NCBI GenBank assembly: GCA_002478765.1
Contig: DLQO01000018.1
Location: 1 to 7,132 of the forward strand
Reading direction: 5' to 3'
Origin: Flavobacteriales bacterium UBA7430
GTDB lineage: Bacteria > Bacteroidota > Bacteroidia > Flavobacteriales > UBA7430
Length of the DNA: 7,132 nucleotides
Shown: positions 5,934 to 7,132 of the stretch, piece by piece
Layout: each line of letters begins with the position of its first letter
How positions within the stretch are numbered: position 1 is the stretch's first letter
Made by a program: the position numbers and the translations under genes
Notes under the pieces: model-generated
The model's input: the letters and a program-made list of their open reading frames with translations, nothing else
Databases searched by the model: none
Told to the model about the DNA's origin: nothing

Positions 5934-6488
5934 ATGCAGTTGAATCTTAAAAAAAATAAAGCGTCTAAACAACTCCTTTGGATCGGTATTGTAAGTATCG
6001 TGATGTTCTTTGGTGGACTCACATCAGCTTATATCGTGAGGAAAGCAGAAGGCGGCTGGCTTGAATTTGAGATGCCGGTTTGGTTTACCATAAGTACAAT
6101 AGCCATTATTGTAAGTAGCGCTCTTCTCCTGTTTGCAGCACAAAATGTAAAATCAGGAAAATCAGCAACTACTTTATTACTCGGCACTTTATTCCTGGGA
6201 ATACTCTTTTCATATTCTCAGATACAAGGCTGGGGAGATTTAGTAGCTCAAGGGGTCTATTTAACAGGAGAAGGCAGCAATGCTTCGGGGTCGTTTATCT
6301 ATGCAATTACGTTAATGCACCTACTTCACCTGATTGGTGGATTGGTGGCATTGCTGATTACAACGGTAAAATCCAAACAAGGGAACTATTCAAAAGATAA
6401 TTATTTAGGAATACAGTTAGCCTCGATATACTGGCACTTTTTGGGCATATTGTGGCTGTACTTATTCTTATTTTTTAATTACTCATAA
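5934..6488 (+). CDS. coxC: Haem-copper oxidase subunit III-like protein (first of two, short form)
   Basis: This 184-residue protein has five predicted membrane helices (about 15-36, 49-69, 79-98, 119-143 and 160-182). That equals the C-terminal five-helix core of subunit III without the first two helices of the seven-helix form. Recognisable subunit III elements are FGGLTSAYIVR (26-36), MHLLHLIGG (128-136) and YWHFLGILWLYLF (166-178). It starts 7 bp after coxA and is co-transcribed. Subunit III holds no metal. It is known to stabilise subunit I and help proton uptake at the D-channel mouth. Bacteroidota oxidase operons often carry two such genes in tandem. Whether both enter the same complex is unknown. 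Confidence 0.9.
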   Translation: MQLNLKKNKASKQLLWIGIVSIVMFFGGLTSAYIVRKAEGGWLEFEMPVWFTISTIAIIVSSALLLFAAQNVKSGKSATTLLLGTLFLGILFSYSQIQGWGDLVAQGVYLTGEGSNASGSFIYAITLMHLLHLIGGLVALLITTVKSKQGNYSKDNYLGIQLASIYWHFLGILWLYLFLFFNYS

Positions 6489-6508
6489 AATCGAGAACGA
6501 TATAAGTT

Positions 6509-7132
6509 ATGGAACAAGCAGTTGAAAGCAAAGATCCGTGGGGCGGAGGCGATGCAAAACCATTAGGTTCTAGTTACGGAAAACTCATGATGTGGTTTTT
6601 CTTAATGACGGATGCCTTAACCTTCTCAGGTTTTTTAGCAGCATACGGATTTAGTCGCTTTAAGTATGCAGACATATGGCCTGTGGCTGAAGATGTATTC
6701 ACGCACTTCCCATTTTTAGAGGGTGAACATCCTTTATTGTTTGTTGCGTTGATGACATTTATCCTTATCCTGAGTTCTGTCACGATGGTATTGGCTGTGA
6801 ACTATGGGCATAAAATGGAGAAAAAGAAAGTGATTCTTTGGCTTTCACTAACCATTGTAGGTGGAATCTTGTTCTTAACATCACAAGCGTGGGAATGGGC
6901 TCATTTTATTCACGGATTGGACGGCGTTCCGGCTACCCTAGTAAGCAACCCATACGGACACCCTTTATTTGGGGATTACTTCTTCTTTATTACCGGATTC
7001 CACGGATTCCACGTTCTTAGTGGAGTTATCATCTTAATCATCATTTTGATTAACGTGATCAAGGGTACGTACGAGAAAAGAGGACATTATGAAATGGTTG
7101 AAAAAGTAGGTTTATACTGGCACTTTGTAGAT
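6509..7132 (+). CDS. coxC: Cytochrome c oxidase subunit III (second coxC), truncated by window end
   Basis: The frame stays open for 208 codons to the last base, ending YWHFVD inside the last helix, so only a short C-terminal piece is missing. Membrane segments lie at about 27-48, 75-97, 108-128 and 152-184. Family hallmarks are LMMWFFLMTDALTFSGFLAA (26-45), SQAWEW (125-130), ITGFHGFHVLSG (161-172) and EMVEKVGLYWHFVD (195-208). The DPWGGG near the start is typical of Bacteroidota homologues. It begins 20 bp after the previous gene, without Shine-Dalgarno. The loop between the SQAWEW helix and the FHGFHV helix is short (about 22 residues), whereas I recall flavobacterial homologues carrying a long insertion there. 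The protein is distinct from the upstream 184-residue copy, so the two are paralogues and not one broken gene. Confidence 0.93.
   Translation, partial: MEQAVESKDPWGGGDAKPLGSSYGKLMMWFFLMTDALTFSGFLAAYGFSRFKYADIWPVAEDVFTHFPFLEGEHPLLFVALMTFILILSSVTMVLAVNYGHKMEKKKVILWLSLTIVGGILFLTSQAWEWAHFIHGLDGVPATLVSNPYGHPLFGDYFFFITGFHGFHVLSGVIILIIILINVIKGTYEKRGHYEMVEKVGLYWHFVD

Noticed and set aside
5934..6488. Possibility that the short coxC-like gene is a truncated pseudogene
   Set aside because: It has a clean start close to coxA, five intact helices, conserved subunit III motifs up to the C-terminus and a proper stop, and short copies of this kind are common in the lineage.
6838..7020. 60-codon plus-strand ORF inside the second coxC
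   Set aside because: It is an alternate frame of a clear subunit III gene; the coxC frame holds all family motifs through this stretch.

Overview
The window looks like chromosomal DNA of a marine- or flavobacterium-like member of the Bacteroidota. Two promoters match the lineage-specific pattern TTG-N18..20-TAnnTTTG, most starts lack a Shine-Dalgarno sequence, the base composition is AT-rich, the tRNA has no encoded CCA, and the cytochrome oxidase subunits are of the Bacteroidota kind (subunit II with extra N-terminal helices and a CNKICG copper motif; two consecutive subunit III-like genes). The genus cannot be named from the sequence alone.

Layout. 1-63 (-): first 21 codons of a HAD-family hydrolase. 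78-108: possible tRNA promoter. 156-229 (+): a CAU-anticodon tRNA, most likely tRNA-Ile2, followed by a strong hairpin terminator (238-267) that can also end the convergent transcript from the right. 298-1695 (-): a two-gene siroheme operon, cobA (uroporphyrinogen-III C-methyltransferase) then a CysG N-domain/Met8p-type precorrin-2 dehydrogenase/ferrochelatase. Together they would convert uroporphyrinogen III to siroheme, the cofactor of sulfite and nitrite reductases. 1696-2148: a divergent intergenic region with an 11-bp inverted repeat, a double palindrome and a well-formed promoter. 2149-2730 (+): a DUF4202 protein of unknown function. 2731-3190: non-coding, ending in the promoter and leader of the oxidase operon. 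3191 to the right edge (+): coxB, coxA, a short coxC-like gene and a second coxC cut by the window end, spaced 6, 7 and 20 bp apart. These encode an aa3-type (A1-like) proton-pumping cytochrome c oxidase.

Most of this is core metabolism, and I see no mobile element, CRISPR array or obvious new defence system. The least understood part is the DUF4202 gene divergent from the siroheme operon with operator-like symmetry between them. Within the oxidase, the notable points are a lysine at the position of the glutamate that normally links CuA to the Mg site, a compact second subunit III, and a 10-codon leader ORF overlapping the coxB start.
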